From Marinomonas polaris DSM 16579 (lineage in GTDB: Bacteria; Pseudomonadota; Gammaproteobacteria; Pseudomonadales; Marinomonadaceae), in assembly GCF_900129155.1 (NCBI RefSeq), contig NZ_FQVF01000002.1, positions 310,001-374,000 of the forward strand: DNA of 64,000 nt, given 5' to 3'. The position numbers and the translations under genes are program-made. The notes beneath the pieces were generated by a model. The model did no database searches. It saw only the letters and a program-made list of their open reading frames with translations, and was not told the DNA's origin. Positions 9,272 through 18,236 of this stretch are shown piece by piece; position 1 is the first letter of the stretch; each line of letters begins with the position of its first letter.

Positions 9272-10908
9272 GTATTGCCTATACACCATGGCCAGAATCA
9301 TTTGCTCAAAAATACCGCAAAAAAGGCTATTGGACAGATCGACCGTTGTTGGACTTAATTGATAACGCGCCACACGAGAACATTGCAGTTATTTGTGGTG
9401 AAAAGTCGTTTAGTTATCGAGACCTGTGTTTGCAATCTAAGCGATTGGCTATCTATCTACAGGAATTAGGTTTGCGAAAGGGAGACACCGCATTAGTTCA
9501 GCTGCCTAATATTGCCGAGTTTTATGTGGTGTTCTTTGCGCTTATGCGTCTTGGTGTTGCTCCTGTTAACGCATTGTTTAGTCATAACAAAATGGAGTTA
9601 ACTGCTTACGCCACACAAATCGAACCTAAGATTATTATTGCCAGTGATGAACACGCCTTGTTTCATGATGGTGCTTTTTTCAATACGTTGAGCGCATTGT
9701 CAAAAGAGCTACAGCACGCTTTGATTGTTGGCAAATCAGAATGGGCTGAGACCCTTGAAAATATACTTGGTTCATCGACAAGTACATTGTTAACGGCAAC
9801 ACCAAGCAAGGCTGATGAGGTGGCATTCTTTCAGCTTTCTGGTGGCAGTACAGGTACGCCAAAGCTAATCCCAAGAACCCACAACGATTACTTTTTTAGT
9901 GTGCGTCGTAGTACTGAAATCTGTCACTTTACATCTGCTACAACGTATTTGTGTGCGCTGCCTTGTGCACATAATTTCCCAATGAGTTCTCCTGGTGCAT
10001 TTGGTATTTTTCATGTTGGAGGACGTGTTGTCATGTCGCCAAGTCCTGATGCTAGTACTTGTTTTAAGCTAATAGAACGTCATCAAGTTACGGTTGCCGC
10101 TTTGGTTCCTCCCGCTTTGGCTTTGTGGTTACAAGCAGCACCAACTAATAAAACCGCTTTATCGTCTTTGCAGCTGGTGCAGGTTGGTGGCGCGAAACTA
10201 AGTGAGAGTCTTGCTAGACAAGTGCCTGATGTATTGGGTTGTCAGTTGCAACAGATTCTTGGTATGGCAGAAGGATTAGTGAACTATACCAGACTAGACG
10301 ATGACCTTGACACAATAGTCACGACACAAGGTCGACCAATGTGCTCGCTTGATGAAGTAAAAGTCATTAATGAGGCCGGTGAGGAGGTGACTGTGGGTGA
10401 AATTGGTGAATTGGCAACTCGTGGACCTTATACCATTCGTGGTTATTACAAGGCGCCAGAACATAACACCAAGGTGTTTGATAGTGAGGGCTTTTATCAT
10501 TCAGGTGATTTGGTGCGTCGTAACGATAAAGGGTATTTGACGGTTGTCGGGCGTGATAAAGATCAAATCAATCGTGGTGGTGAAAAGATCGCTGCAGAAG
10601 AAATAGAAAACTTTTTATTGAGGCATGAGCTGATTATGCACAGTGCCCTTGTCTCTATGCCAGATAGCATGATGGGAGAAAAGAGCTGTGCTTTTATTGT
10701 GCCGAAAATCGCTAGTCACGGCATGAAAAGTCTCACTTTGCGTAAATATTTAAGAGGGCTGGGTGTGGCGGATTATAAAGTGCCTGATCGCTTTGAGTTT
10801 ATTGACTCTCTTCCCCTTACTCCTGTTGGCAAGCCTAACAAGGTTGCATTGCGCGAGTTGATACGTCAACGCTTACAACTTACTTCTCAACTAGATAAAA
10901 CACTATAA
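9268..10908 (+). CDS. entE: 2,3-dihydroxybenzoate-AMP ligase EntE
   Basis: Activates DHB with ATP and loads it on the aryl carrier domain of EntB. 546 residues, the normal length for EntE/DhbE/VibE. The ANL-family core is present: the P-loop FQLSGGSTGTPKLIPRTHNDY (near residues 189-209), an aryl-acid pocket with the segment ALPCAHNFPMS, the hinge region YHSGDLVRRNDKGYLTVVGRDKDQINRGGEKI, and the C-terminal catalytic lysine in TPVGKPNK. The gene overlaps entC by 4 bp and is followed by entB after 12 bp. Confidence 0.97.
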   Translation: MSIAYTPWPESFAQKYRKKGYWTDRPLLDLIDNAPHENIAVICGEKSFSYRDLCLQSKRLAIYLQELGLRKGDTALVQLPNIAEFYVVFFALMRLGVAPVNALFSHNKMELTAYATQIEPKIIIASDEHALFHDGAFFNTLSALSKELQHALIVGKSEWAETLENILGSSTSTLLTATPSKADEVAFFQLSGGSTGTPKLIPRTHNDYFFSVRRSTEICHFTSATTYLCALPCAHNFPMSSPGAFGIFHVGGRVVMSPSPDASTCFKLIERHQVTVAALVPPALALWLQAAPTNKTALSSLQLVQVGGAKLSESLARQVPDVLGCQLQQILGMAEGLVNYTRLDDDLDTIVTTQGRPMCSLDEVKVINEAGEEVTVGEIGELATRGPYTIRGYYKAPEHNTKVFDSEGFYHSGDLVRRNDKGYLTVVGRDKDQINRGGEKIAAEEIENFLLRHELIMHSALVSMPDSMMGEKSCAFIVPKIASHGMKSLTLRKYLRGLGVADYKVPDRFEFIDSLPLTPVGKPNKVALRELIRQRLQLTSQLDKTL

Positions 10909-10920
10909 AAAGGACTTTAT

Positions 10921-11805
10921 ATGAGCATTCCAACGATACCTTCTTACCTTATGCCAACATCTGATACGTTCCCAAATCAAAAAGTAAATTGGGTATTGGA
11001 GCCAAAGCGTGCGGTGTTTTTAATCCATGATATGCAGGCTTATTTTTTGCGCTTTTATGATGCGGATTCCGAGCTAATTAAAACCCTTAAACAAAATCTT
11101 GCGGCCATAAAAGCATACTGCCGAGCGAATGGCATTCCTGTTGTATATACGGCGCAACCCAATGATCAAAAGCCTGAAGATAGAGCCTTGCTGAATGATA
11201 TGTGGGGAAGTGGATTAAACAATTTCCCTGAATTGCAAAAAATTGTCGAAGAGTTAACGCCAGATGAGCACGATACAGTCTTGGTGAAGTGGCGTTATAG
11301 CGCATTTCATCGCTCTAACCTTCAAGAACTTATGCAGAGCTGGGGACGCGACCAGTTATTGATTGGTGGTGTTTATGCACACATTGGCTGCATGATTACG
11401 GCAGCTGATGCGTTTATGCGTGATATTCAGCCTTTCATGATAGGCGATGCATTGGCGGATTTTAGTGAGGGAGAGCATAGACAGGCACTAACCTTTACAG
11501 GTGGAAGAACTGGTCGAGTGATTTCAACAAAAGAGGTGTTGATTGCAACCGATATTGTGGATACTGGCTTTCGCTATGAGCAGTTAAAAGCGCAAGTTTT
11601 TGCCTTCCTTGATGACGAAGATATCCAGGAGTTTGATGCCAATGAAGAGTTGATGGATTATGGCCTTGATTCGATTCAAATCATGTCATTGGTTACCAAA
11701 TGGAAAGCGCAGGGAATTGAGGTTTCTTTTCAGGAATTGGCCAGTGCTGCAACGCTAAATGGCTGGTGGCACCTTATTCAAAGCAAAAGAGAGTGTGCAG
11801 CATGA
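10921..11805 (+). CDS. entB: Isochorismatase / aryl carrier protein EntB
   Basis: Bifunctional protein of 294 residues. The N-terminal isochorismatase domain (about 1-210) hydrolyses isochorismate to 2,3-dihydro-DHB; its family pattern is visible in FLIHDMQAYFLRFY and the cysteine loop GGVYAHIGCMITAADA. The C-terminal aryl carrier domain (about 215-290) has the phosphopantetheine site DYGLDSIQIM with Ser251. DHB loaded here by EntE is passed to the first condensation domain of the NRPS. No phosphopantetheinyl transferase gene is present in the window, so the enzyme that primes Ser251 must be encoded elsewhere. The gene overlaps entA by ATGA. Confidence 0.97.
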   Translation: MSIPTIPSYLMPTSDTFPNQKVNWVLEPKRAVFLIHDMQAYFLRFYDADSELIKTLKQNLAAIKAYCRANGIPVVYTAQPNDQKPEDRALLNDMWGSGLNNFPELQKIVEELTPDEHDTVLVKWRYSAFHRSNLQELMQSWGRDQLLIGGVYAHIGCMITAADAFMRDIQPFMIGDALADFSEGEHRQALTFTGGRTGRVISTKEVLIATDIVDTGFRYEQLKAQVFAFLDDEDIQEFDANEELMDYGLDSIQIMSLVTKWKAQGIEVSFQELASAATLNGWWHLIQSKRECAA

Positions 11806-12560
11806 TCAATCCGCTCGATTTTTCAGGGAAAACAGTTTGGGTAACCGGTGCTGGTAGAGGAATAGGGTTAGAAGTTGCGAACCAATTTACCCAATTTGGC
11901 GCAAAGGTTATTGGCTTTGACTTGTCATTTGATAATCAGTCTTATGATTTTGATTGTGTGATACTTGATATTAGCGATGAAAGTGCGGTTTTACAGACGA
12001 TTCAAAACGTATTGTCAGATTTTCCACGCTTAGATGTGCTGGTTAATGGTGCAGGAATATTACATTTAGGGAGCCTTGAAGAAACCAGCTTTGAGGGTTT
12101 CAAACACTGCTTTAACGTCAATGCTGGTGGTGCGTTTTTAATGATTAAGCATACGACTCCGACGTTTAAGCGTCAGAAAAATGGGGCGATAGTAACCATT
12201 AGCTCGAATGCCGCAAAAGTACCGCGTCAGAATATGGCGGCTTATTGTGCATCAAAAGCCGCGTTATCGGCGCTCAGTCATACTGCTGGACTAGAGCTAG
12301 CACCTTATGGAGTCCGTTGTAATCTGGTTTGTCCGGGTTCTACTGATACACACATGCAACGCATGTTGTGGACAAGTGATGACGCCGAGCAAAACACCAT
12401 CAAAGGCTTTCCAGAGCAATATAAACTCGGCATACCTTTGGGGAAAATTGCCCAACCTAACGATATCGCCCAAGTGGTCTTGTTCTTTGCTTCTGATATG
12501 TCGAACCATATCACCATGCAAGATATTGTTGCGGATGGTGGTGCGACGTTAAATGCGTAA
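11802..12560 (+). CDS. entA: 2,3-dihydro-2,3-dihydroxybenzoate dehydrogenase EntA
   Basis: Short-chain dehydrogenase of 252 residues that oxidises dihydro-DHB to DHB with NAD+. The start at 11802 overlaps the entB stop (ATGA) and gives a normal N terminus MINPLDFSGKTVWVTG; an in-frame start 36 bp upstream lies inside entB. The nucleotide-binding motif is TGAGRGIG (near residue 15) and the catalytic pair is YCASK. The C terminus MQDIVADGGATLNA is typical of EntA. It closes the entCEBA operon, which ends at a strong terminator 40 bp downstream. The gene order C-E-B-A is that of Escherichia coli. Confidence 0.96.
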   Translation: MINPLDFSGKTVWVTGAGRGIGLEVANQFTQFGAKVIGFDLSFDNQSYDFDCVILDISDESAVLQTIQNVLSDFPRLDVLVNGAGILHLGSLEETSFEGFKHCFNVNAGGAFLMIKHTTPTFKRQKNGAIVTISSNAAKVPRQNMAAYCASKAALSALSHTAGLELAPYGVRCNLVCPGSTDTHMQRMLWTSDDAEQNTIKGFPEQYKLGIPLGKIAQPNDIAQVVLFFASDMSNHITMQDIVADGGATLNA

Positions 12561-12600
12561 TTTATAATTGAATAACAATTGATTGGACTATTTATAGAAG

Positions 12601-12644
12601 AACCAAAAAGGCGAATCATTTCTGATTCGCCTTTTTGGTTTTTT
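12601..12644. terminator. Bidirectional terminator between entA and a TonB receptor gene
   Basis: A perfect 18-bp inverted repeat (12601-12618 with 12623-12640) around a 4-base loop TTTC. It has a GC-rich middle (GGCGAATCA) and T-tracts on both strands. It serves entCEBA on the plus strand and the converging receptor gene on the minus strand. Confidence 0.93.
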
Positions 12645-12660
12645 GCGTTATTCCTAATTA

Positions 12661-14736
12661 TTACATGCGGTAGGTAGCGCTTAAGCCGATAGTGCGAGTT
12701 TGGCCCACAGAGGCACGTACAGATCTTCCCCCATTGATTTCGTAAATTATGGTTTCGTCGGTTAGGTTTTTAACATAACCATCGATAGTTAGGCTGCCAT
12801 TAACGTATTGTATGCGAGCATCGGTGCGGACGTAATCGCCAGCTTTGTAGTCTTTTGTGTTATCTAGGTCAGAATAGTACTCGCCAACATAGGTTGCATC
12901 TGCTCCAAAGGACCAGTTTTCACCAATATATTGAGTGAACCCTAGGCTTAAGTTTGTTTCAGGGGCGCTAGGAAGGTCATTTCCTTTTGAGGATTCATAA
13001 TTGTCAATTTCGCTTCGTAGCAAACCAATAGAACCGCGTACTTGAAGATCATCGGTAGCCCAAGCGGTGGCTTCCACTTCTAAACCGTATGTGTGTGCTG
13101 CGTCAATATTGTTGATGCGATCATTATACATTGCTTGGTAATTAGAGTAGTCGTTATAGAACAAAGAAGTATTTAGTGTGGTGCCATTTTTGAATTGACT
13201 TTTACTGCTCACTTCGTAAGCAATAACCTCTTCACTTTCATAAGTGTAAAACTCGCGTGTTGAGTCCCATTGATAAGCAGAACCACCAGGGCTGTAGCCT
13301 TTACGAATGTTGGCGCCTAATGTTGTGGTATTTGATATTGCATGTGTTAAACCGATTTTTGGTAGGAGGTTTGTTTCGCTATCGTCGTGATCAACATCGG
13401 TACGGCCATCATTGACAATAAAGCGGTCTGCCTCTTCTCTTTCTACTCTAGCACCACCAATCAAATTTGTTTTCTCAGTTAATGCATAGCTTCCTTCACC
13501 GTAGAATGCCAATGTAGTGGTGGAGGTGTCGTTGGCAGTGTACCAATCTTGACCACGGTAAGTGATGTCTGTATCAGTGTCTTTTTTTGATACGAATAAG
13601 CCAATGACACCTGTTAGCGTCGCGTCAGGTTGATTGAAGATGATACGGTTTTCAATCGTTGTGGTATTTTTTGTTATGTCGAGTAGTGTCGTCCCAGGAT
13701 ATTCATCAAAGCTTACTTTGCTTTTGCTATAGGCGATATATAAAGCGTTACTGATCCCACCACCTAGATCGTAATCGATGTCTATTGCAATTGCGTCTGT
13801 TGTTGAATCTTGCAGACGTGTATTGCGACCACCACTTCCTAAAGTCATCAGTGGTCCAGAAAAGTTATTTTTTTCATCATTTGCCCAGCTTAAGTACTCT
13901 CCTTCATACTTATGATGTTCAACGGTTAATTTAGCAGTTAAGTTAGGATTACTTGCAGGCTCCCAAAGCAATTTTCCGCGTACATTGTAGTTTTCTGCAT
14001 CGTTGACGTCGGGGCCAGTGTCTAGCTCATTGTTTTCTTGAGCGTAGTTCATCCAACCTTCGCCCTTAGTGCCATCGAGTGTAATGCGATATGCCAGCTC
14101 ATCGTCAATTAAGGCACCTGATGACATCGCTCCTAAGTTGTATTTCAGATTTCCGTTTTCGTAATGTTCGAGTCCGGTCCGTATAGCGGATTCATTGGTA
14201 AACGTTGGGTCATTGGTTTTTATTACAACTGCGCCTGCGATCGAACTGGTACCTTGAGTTGTAGATTGTGGGCCACGTAAGACTTCCACTTGCTGGGCGT
14301 CCCAGACACCACTTGGCGTGAAATTATAGCCAGACCAATCTTGGGTACCACCATCTATTACGGTAGAAACGCGAGAGCGTGCGCCAGTGATCAAGGCGTA
14401 ACCACCGGAAGCAGCTCCGTTACCACTCATTCCTCGTATCGCGACATTACCAAATGCAGAAGTGACGACGTTTGGTGCCTGCGTTGCTAGTTCTTTTACA
14501 TCTTTAGTTTCGCCACTAGCAATATCTTTGCCATGAATAATGGTAACGGCTGTTGTTGTTTCTTTAATGTCTTTGTCTATTTTTTCACCAGTAACGACCA
14601 AAGCTGGTAATGCATTAACCTCTTCCGCGAATGCATTTGATGAAACACAAGCCGCATTAATGCTAATGACCGCTAGGGCGATGGTAGATAGGTTGCTTGG
14701 GAATTGAACTGATGGATTTATCTTTAAGAGAGACAT
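12661..14736 (-). CDS. TonB-dependent siderophore receptor 1
   Basis: 691-residue outer-membrane receptor. The signal peptide is long (about 38 residues, ending AFA). A TonB box-like stretch PALVVTG comes next, then the plug domain with VEVLRGPQSTTQGTSSIAGAV, and a C-terminal beta-barrel ending in YRM with alternating hydrophobic residues as in porin-type barrels. It would import a ferric siderophore using TonB energy. Its plug resembles the receptor group that includes ViuA and FyuA more than FepA, but I cannot name the ligand. It is divergent from receptor 2 with 123 bp between starts, sharing a Fur box at 14783-14797. Confidence 0.93.
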   Translation of the reverse strand: MSLLKINPSVQFPSNLSTIALAVISINAACVSSNAFAEEVNALPALVVTGEKIDKDIKETTTAVTIIHGKDIASGETKDVKELATQAPNVVTSAFGNVAIRGMSGNGAASGGYALITGARSRVSTVIDGGTQDWSGYNFTPSGVWDAQQVEVLRGPQSTTQGTSSIAGAVVIKTNDPTFTNESAIRTGLEHYENGNLKYNLGAMSSGALIDDELAYRITLDGTKGEGWMNYAQENNELDTGPDVNDAENYNVRGKLLWEPASNPNLTAKLTVEHHKYEGEYLSWANDEKNNFSGPLMTLGSGGRNTRLQDSTTDAIAIDIDYDLGGGISNALYIAYSKSKVSFDEYPGTTLLDITKNTTTIENRIIFNQPDATLTGVIGLFVSKKDTDTDITYRGQDWYTANDTSTTTLAFYGEGSYALTEKTNLIGGARVEREEADRFIVNDGRTDVDHDDSETNLLPKIGLTHAISNTTTLGANIRKGYSPGGSAYQWDSTREFYTYESEEVIAYEVSSKSQFKNGTTLNTSLFYNDYSNYQAMYNDRINNIDAAHTYGLEVEATAWATDDLQVRGSIGLLRSEIDNYESSKGNDLPSAPETNLSLGFTQYIGENWSFGADATYVGEYYSDLDNTKDYKAGDYVRTDARIQYVNGSLTIDGYVKNLTDETIIYEINGGRSVRASVGQTRTIGLSATYRM

Positions 14737-14782
14737 GCTATTCCTTTTTGCATAAATTAGATAAAGAGTTTGTTAATCTTAT

Positions 14783-14797
14783 TGATAATGATAATAC
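14783..14797. promoter_or_regulatory. Fur box between the two divergent receptor genes
   Basis: TGATAAT-G-ATAATAC matches the 7-1-7 Fur motif at 11 of 14, and the longer window from 14784 matches 15 of 19 positions of the classical Fur consensus, with the first 12 consecutive. It lies 47 bp from the minus-strand receptor start and 63 bp from the plus-strand one, so it can control both. Confidence 0.78.
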
Positions 14798-14859
14798 TTC
14801 GCAATACTATTAACTGGTGTTTTTTGATTGTTTAATAACTTGAGGAGTGATGGAGCTTT

Positions 14860-16830
14860 ATGTTTTCCAAGAAAAAACTAATAGTCAGCATGCTGGCAGC
14901 TATCCCAATGATGAGTTTTGCTGCAAGTGAAGATAATGAAGTTAATTTGTCTGAAGATGCTGAGCAGTTAGATACGCTAGTTGTTACAGCAACAATGGAA
15001 GCTAAAAAGATTGAGGATATTCCTGCCTTTGCAACAGTAGTAACTAAGGATGATATCGCTAAATCTACAGTAAACAGTGTGGCCGATTTACTTAGAGAAA
15101 CAGTAGGTGTTAATAATTTTAGTGATGAAACAGGTCGTGATTCGATTCAGATTCGCGGCTTGGATGGCGGATATACAGTTTTATTAGTAAATGGCAAACG
15201 TGTTTCTGCTGGAAGTGCTTTTGATAAAGGCAGTGATACCGATTTCAATAGTGTACCGTTGAATTCTATAGAAAGAATTGAAATTATTCGTGGGCCAATG
15301 TCTGTGCTTTATGGTGCGGATGCTATTGGTGGCGTGGTAAATATTATTACTAAAAGGCCGCTTGCTGATGCTGGCTGGACTGGTACTGCAAGTGCAGAAA
15401 TGCGCAAAATTGAATCTGGGGAAGGTGGTGACCAATATCGTTTAGGTGTGTCTGGAATGGGGGCTATCAGTGATAAAGTAGCTCTTTCCGTTAGCGTTGA
15501 AGATTTAAGACAAAAAGCTTGGTTTGCTAATGAGAGTGACATTTCTCCATTGCGTGAAAAGAAAAATGCACAAAACTTAGTTTCTACTTTGACTTGGCAG
15601 GTTGCGGATAATCAGGAGGTCGATGTTGACTTTGGTTATAACCACGATGAACGTCCTTACCAAGTTTTTAATACAGGCGGTGCTACGCGCGAGCAAGAAA
15701 TTACTCGTACCGATTTGGCTATCACTCATAAGGGGCGATGGGATTGGGCGAATACTACTGCTTATATTAAACGTGAAGAAAGTGATATATACGACTATAA
15801 CTCTCAATATGGCGAGCCTAAAGCCCACTCTGGCCTAGAAGCAAATAACACTTATGCAAAAGGTTATGCTAACAAAGTAATTGGTATGCATGCACTTATG
15901 GCTGGTGTGGATTACCAAAATGAGCAGCTAAAAAATAGCTATACACTTTTAGATTCTGGTGAATATAACATAGATCAGTATGGTTTGTTTGCTCAAGATG
16001 AAATAGCTTTAACAGATAAGCTCATTTTTACTTTAGGTGGACGTGTAGATAATCACGATATCTATGGAAATAATTTTTCTCCTAAAGCTTATCTTGTATA
16101 CAACGCCAGTAATTCATGGACTATAAAAGGTGGTGTCACCAAGGCTTTTAAAGCACCAGAAGTTAGTAAATTAAGCGAAGAGTATCGTACCGTAAGTTGT
16201 GGAGGATCTTGTACTTTGTCTGGTAATCCTGATCTAGAAGCGGAAACCAGTATTAGTTATGAATTTGGCGTGGATTATCATACCAGAAGTTTAAATGTTA
16301 CCGCTGCTGTCTTCCGTAATGATATTGATAACTTGATAGAGCGTGAGGTCGGTTATGATAGTAGCGGCAAAGCTAATTCAGCTAAGTGGGTTAATGTTGC
16401 TACAGCGATGACACAAGGTTTGGAATTGAGTGCTTCAACTCCTTTAACAGATGATCTTTTATTGAAAGCAAATTACACTTATTTAGATACGGAAGCTGAA
16501 GATTCTGATGGTTTAAAAACCTCTTTAACTGGACGTCCGGAACATCAAGCAAGTTTGTCATTCGATTACCAAGTGACGGACACATTGGCAACCTACCTGT
16601 CTGTTAATTATATATCTGGTATGCAGTACTCAGGTGCAGGCAATGTGTATAGCACGCTGCCTTCGTATTACCGTACGGATATAGGTTTGACCGCTGACGT
16701 TACCGAAAACTTAACACTTCGAGCTGGTATTAAGAATATTGGAGATGTTCGTTTAGATGAAGAAGATACGGGTTATACAACTTATGAGCTTGGTCGTAAC
16801 TTCTTTGTAAGTGCAGCTTATAACTTCTAA
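14860..16830 (+). CDS. TonB-dependent siderophore receptor 2 (FepA/IrgA-like)
   Basis: 656-residue outer-membrane receptor starting at an ATG with GGAG six bases upstream. The signal peptide ends near SFA, the TonB box is TLVVTA (residues about 39-44), and the plug runs through IQIRGLDGGYTVLLVNGKRV and RIEIIRGPMSVLYGADAIGGVVNIITK, the typical pattern of catecholate receptors (FepA, CirA, IrgA). The barrel holds the motif SPKAYLVYNASNSWTIKGGVTKAFKAPE, and the protein ends in an aromatic residue (YNF), the usual outer-membrane insertion signal. Likely ligand: a ferric catechol made by the genes around it or by other bacteria. Confidence 0.94.
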   Translation: MFSKKKLIVSMLAAIPMMSFAASEDNEVNLSEDAEQLDTLVVTATMEAKKIEDIPAFATVVTKDDIAKSTVNSVADLLRETVGVNNFSDETGRDSIQIRGLDGGYTVLLVNGKRVSAGSAFDKGSDTDFNSVPLNSIERIEIIRGPMSVLYGADAIGGVVNIITKRPLADAGWTGTASAEMRKIESGEGGDQYRLGVSGMGAISDKVALSVSVEDLRQKAWFANESDISPLREKKNAQNLVSTLTWQVADNQEVDVDFGYNHDERPYQVFNTGGATREQEITRTDLAITHKGRWDWANTTAYIKREESDIYDYNSQYGEPKAHSGLEANNTYAKGYANKVIGMHALMAGVDYQNEQLKNSYTLLDSGEYNIDQYGLFAQDEIALTDKLIFTLGGRVDNHDIYGNNFSPKAYLVYNASNSWTIKGGVTKAFKAPEVSKLSEEYRTVSCGGSCTLSGNPDLEAETSISYEFGVDYHTRSLNVTAAVFRNDIDNLIEREVGYDSSGKANSAKWVNVATAMTQGLELSASTPLTDDLLLKANYTYLDTEAEDSDGLKTSLTGRPEHQASLSFDYQVTDTLATYLSVNYISGMQYSGAGNVYSTLPSYYRTDIGLTADVTENLTLRAGIKNIGDVRLDEEDTGYTTYELGRNFFVSAAYNF

Positions 16831-16853
16831 AGTGTTATGAACTGGTTGAAAAG

Positions 16854-16884
16854 ACGTACATGCTAAAAACATGTACGTTTTTTT
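16854..16884 (+). terminator. Terminator after receptor 2
   Basis: Nine-base-pair perfect stem (ACGTACATG with CATGTACGT), 7-base loop, followed by a run of T to 16884. It lies 23 bp after the receptor stop codon. Confidence 0.88.
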
Positions 16885-16905
16885 ATGTGTGGGTTTTATA
16901 GGTAT

Positions 16906-16931
16906 GAAAAAGCCTCCGCATAGGGAGGCTT
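16906..16931 (-). terminator. Terminator of the long fepB-fes-mbtH-NRPS-entS operon
   Basis: Stem AAGCCTCC / GGAGGCTT (16910-16917 with 16924-16931) with a 6-base loop. Read on the minus strand it is followed by TTTTTC. It lies 23 bp beyond the stop of the minus-strand exporter gene. Confidence 0.85.
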
Positions 16932-16954
16932 AGGAGCATGGGTTGAAAATAGGC

Positions 16955-18220
16955 TTAACTTTCTTTAATTAGGTTTGGATCATTCAGTGTACTACTTCTT
17001 AGCGTTTTTAAGCTGGCCAATAGTATCAATCCAAGTCCCATTGCGACGGTACCAAAAGCAAAGATACTACCTAATGACGAGAGTAGTTTTCCTAATGCTC
17101 CGATAGAAAGTGTTCCTACAGAATCACCAGAAGCATCTTGAGCCGTCCATATGCCATTTATGCGACCTAAATAATGGTCAGGGGTATGACCTTGAACAAA
17201 GCTGTATTGCAGTAATGAGGTAATAGACACAAGGCAACCAAAGGCTGCCAGAAGGATAAGGGTAAGAGGAAAATAGGTTGTACTGCCAATTCCCATTAAA
17301 CAGAGAAAAGCAGCAAGGCTGATAAGCATCATTACCAAGCCTGGTTTTGCTACATGATTTGCCCAGCCACTAATAATAGCGCCCATCGTTGCACCTAATG
17401 GAACGGCAGAATACATCAAGCCAACTGTCCAGGCGCCACCGCCGTAGACGCTATCAGCAAGGGCTGGAAAGAGCACGCGTATCGCTGTTGTTAAGGTGAC
17501 TAAGGTTCCCATTATTACCACGCTGGCAACAATTTTATTAGTGCATAGATATGTAAATCCGTCCCATAATGATTTTAGTGGATTGTGAGTTTTTACCTCT
17601 TTTGGTCGCATTGTTGGTAAAGACAGAAGAGCCAAAAGTGTTATGCCTGTGCCCACAGCCGCGATCATATAGTTCCAAGCTACATCAGAAACCGCAATAA
17701 TAACGCCGCCAATAGCTGGTGAAATGACTGTTGCTAAACGCACACTTACCATGCTGATAGCGCGAGCTTGCATGAGATTTTCTCTGCCAACAATAAAAGG
17801 CATGCACGCCATTAATGCAGTGACACCCAATGCACCAAAGAAGCCGTCCCAAATAGAGAGAATATAAATGGCCCATAAAGAGGGTTCTGGTAACCATGCA
17901 TTAATGGCCATAGCGAGAAAACCTAACCCACAAATAGTTCGCGCAAAAAGGATTATGCGTTTACGTTCATACATGTCGGCTAAAACACCACCTAGAAGTA
18001 GGCCAATAAACAGGCCTATTCCTTCTAGTGCCATGACGATGCCTACATGCAAGCTGTCGTTGGTTAAAGAATACACCTGTACAGGAATGGACACGGAAAG
18101 CATGCCTAAACCGAGTATAGAAATAGTACGGGCAATAAATATATTGCGAAAATTCCTGTGGGTTGCTAATAAACTGAAATCCACAAATATTGATTTTTTC
18201 TTGGTATCGCTCACATTCAC
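16955..18220 (-). CDS. entS: EntS-type siderophore exporter, copy 1
   Basis: 421-residue MFS protein with about twelve membrane segments. It follows EntS along its whole length: DFSLLATHRNFRNIFIAR at the N terminus, GGVLADMYERKR in the 2-3 loop, LPEPSLWAIYILSIWDGFFGALGVTALMA, VGRENLMQA, and LLQYSFVQ..TPDHYLGRINGIWTAQDASGD. EntS pumps enterobactin out of the cytoplasm. The gene follows the NRPS gene by 16 bp and is the last of the long minus-strand operon, so its cargo is presumably the product of that NRPS. A homologue, copy 2, lies at 29.7 kb on the other strand. Confidence 0.94.
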   Translation of the reverse strand: MNVSDTKKKSIFVDFSLLATHRNFRNIFIARTISILGLGMLSVSIPVQVYSLTNDSLHVGIVMALEGIGLFIGLLLGGVLADMYERKRIILFARTICGLGFLAMAINAWLPEPSLWAIYILSIWDGFFGALGVTALMACMPFIVGRENLMQARAISMVSVRLATVISPAIGGVIIAVSDVAWNYMIAAVGTGITLLALLSLPTMRPKEVKTHNPLKSLWDGFTYLCTNKIVASVVIMGTLVTLTTAIRVLFPALADSVYGGGAWTVGLMYSAVPLGATMGAIISGWANHVAKPGLVMMLISLAAFLCLMGIGSTTYFPLTLILLAAFGCLVSITSLLQYSFVQGHTPDHYLGRINGIWTAQDASGDSVGTLSIGALGKLLSSLGSIFAFGTVAMGLGLILLASLKTLRSSTLNDPNLIKES

Positions 18221-18236
18221 TCTCTTTTTGAAATGG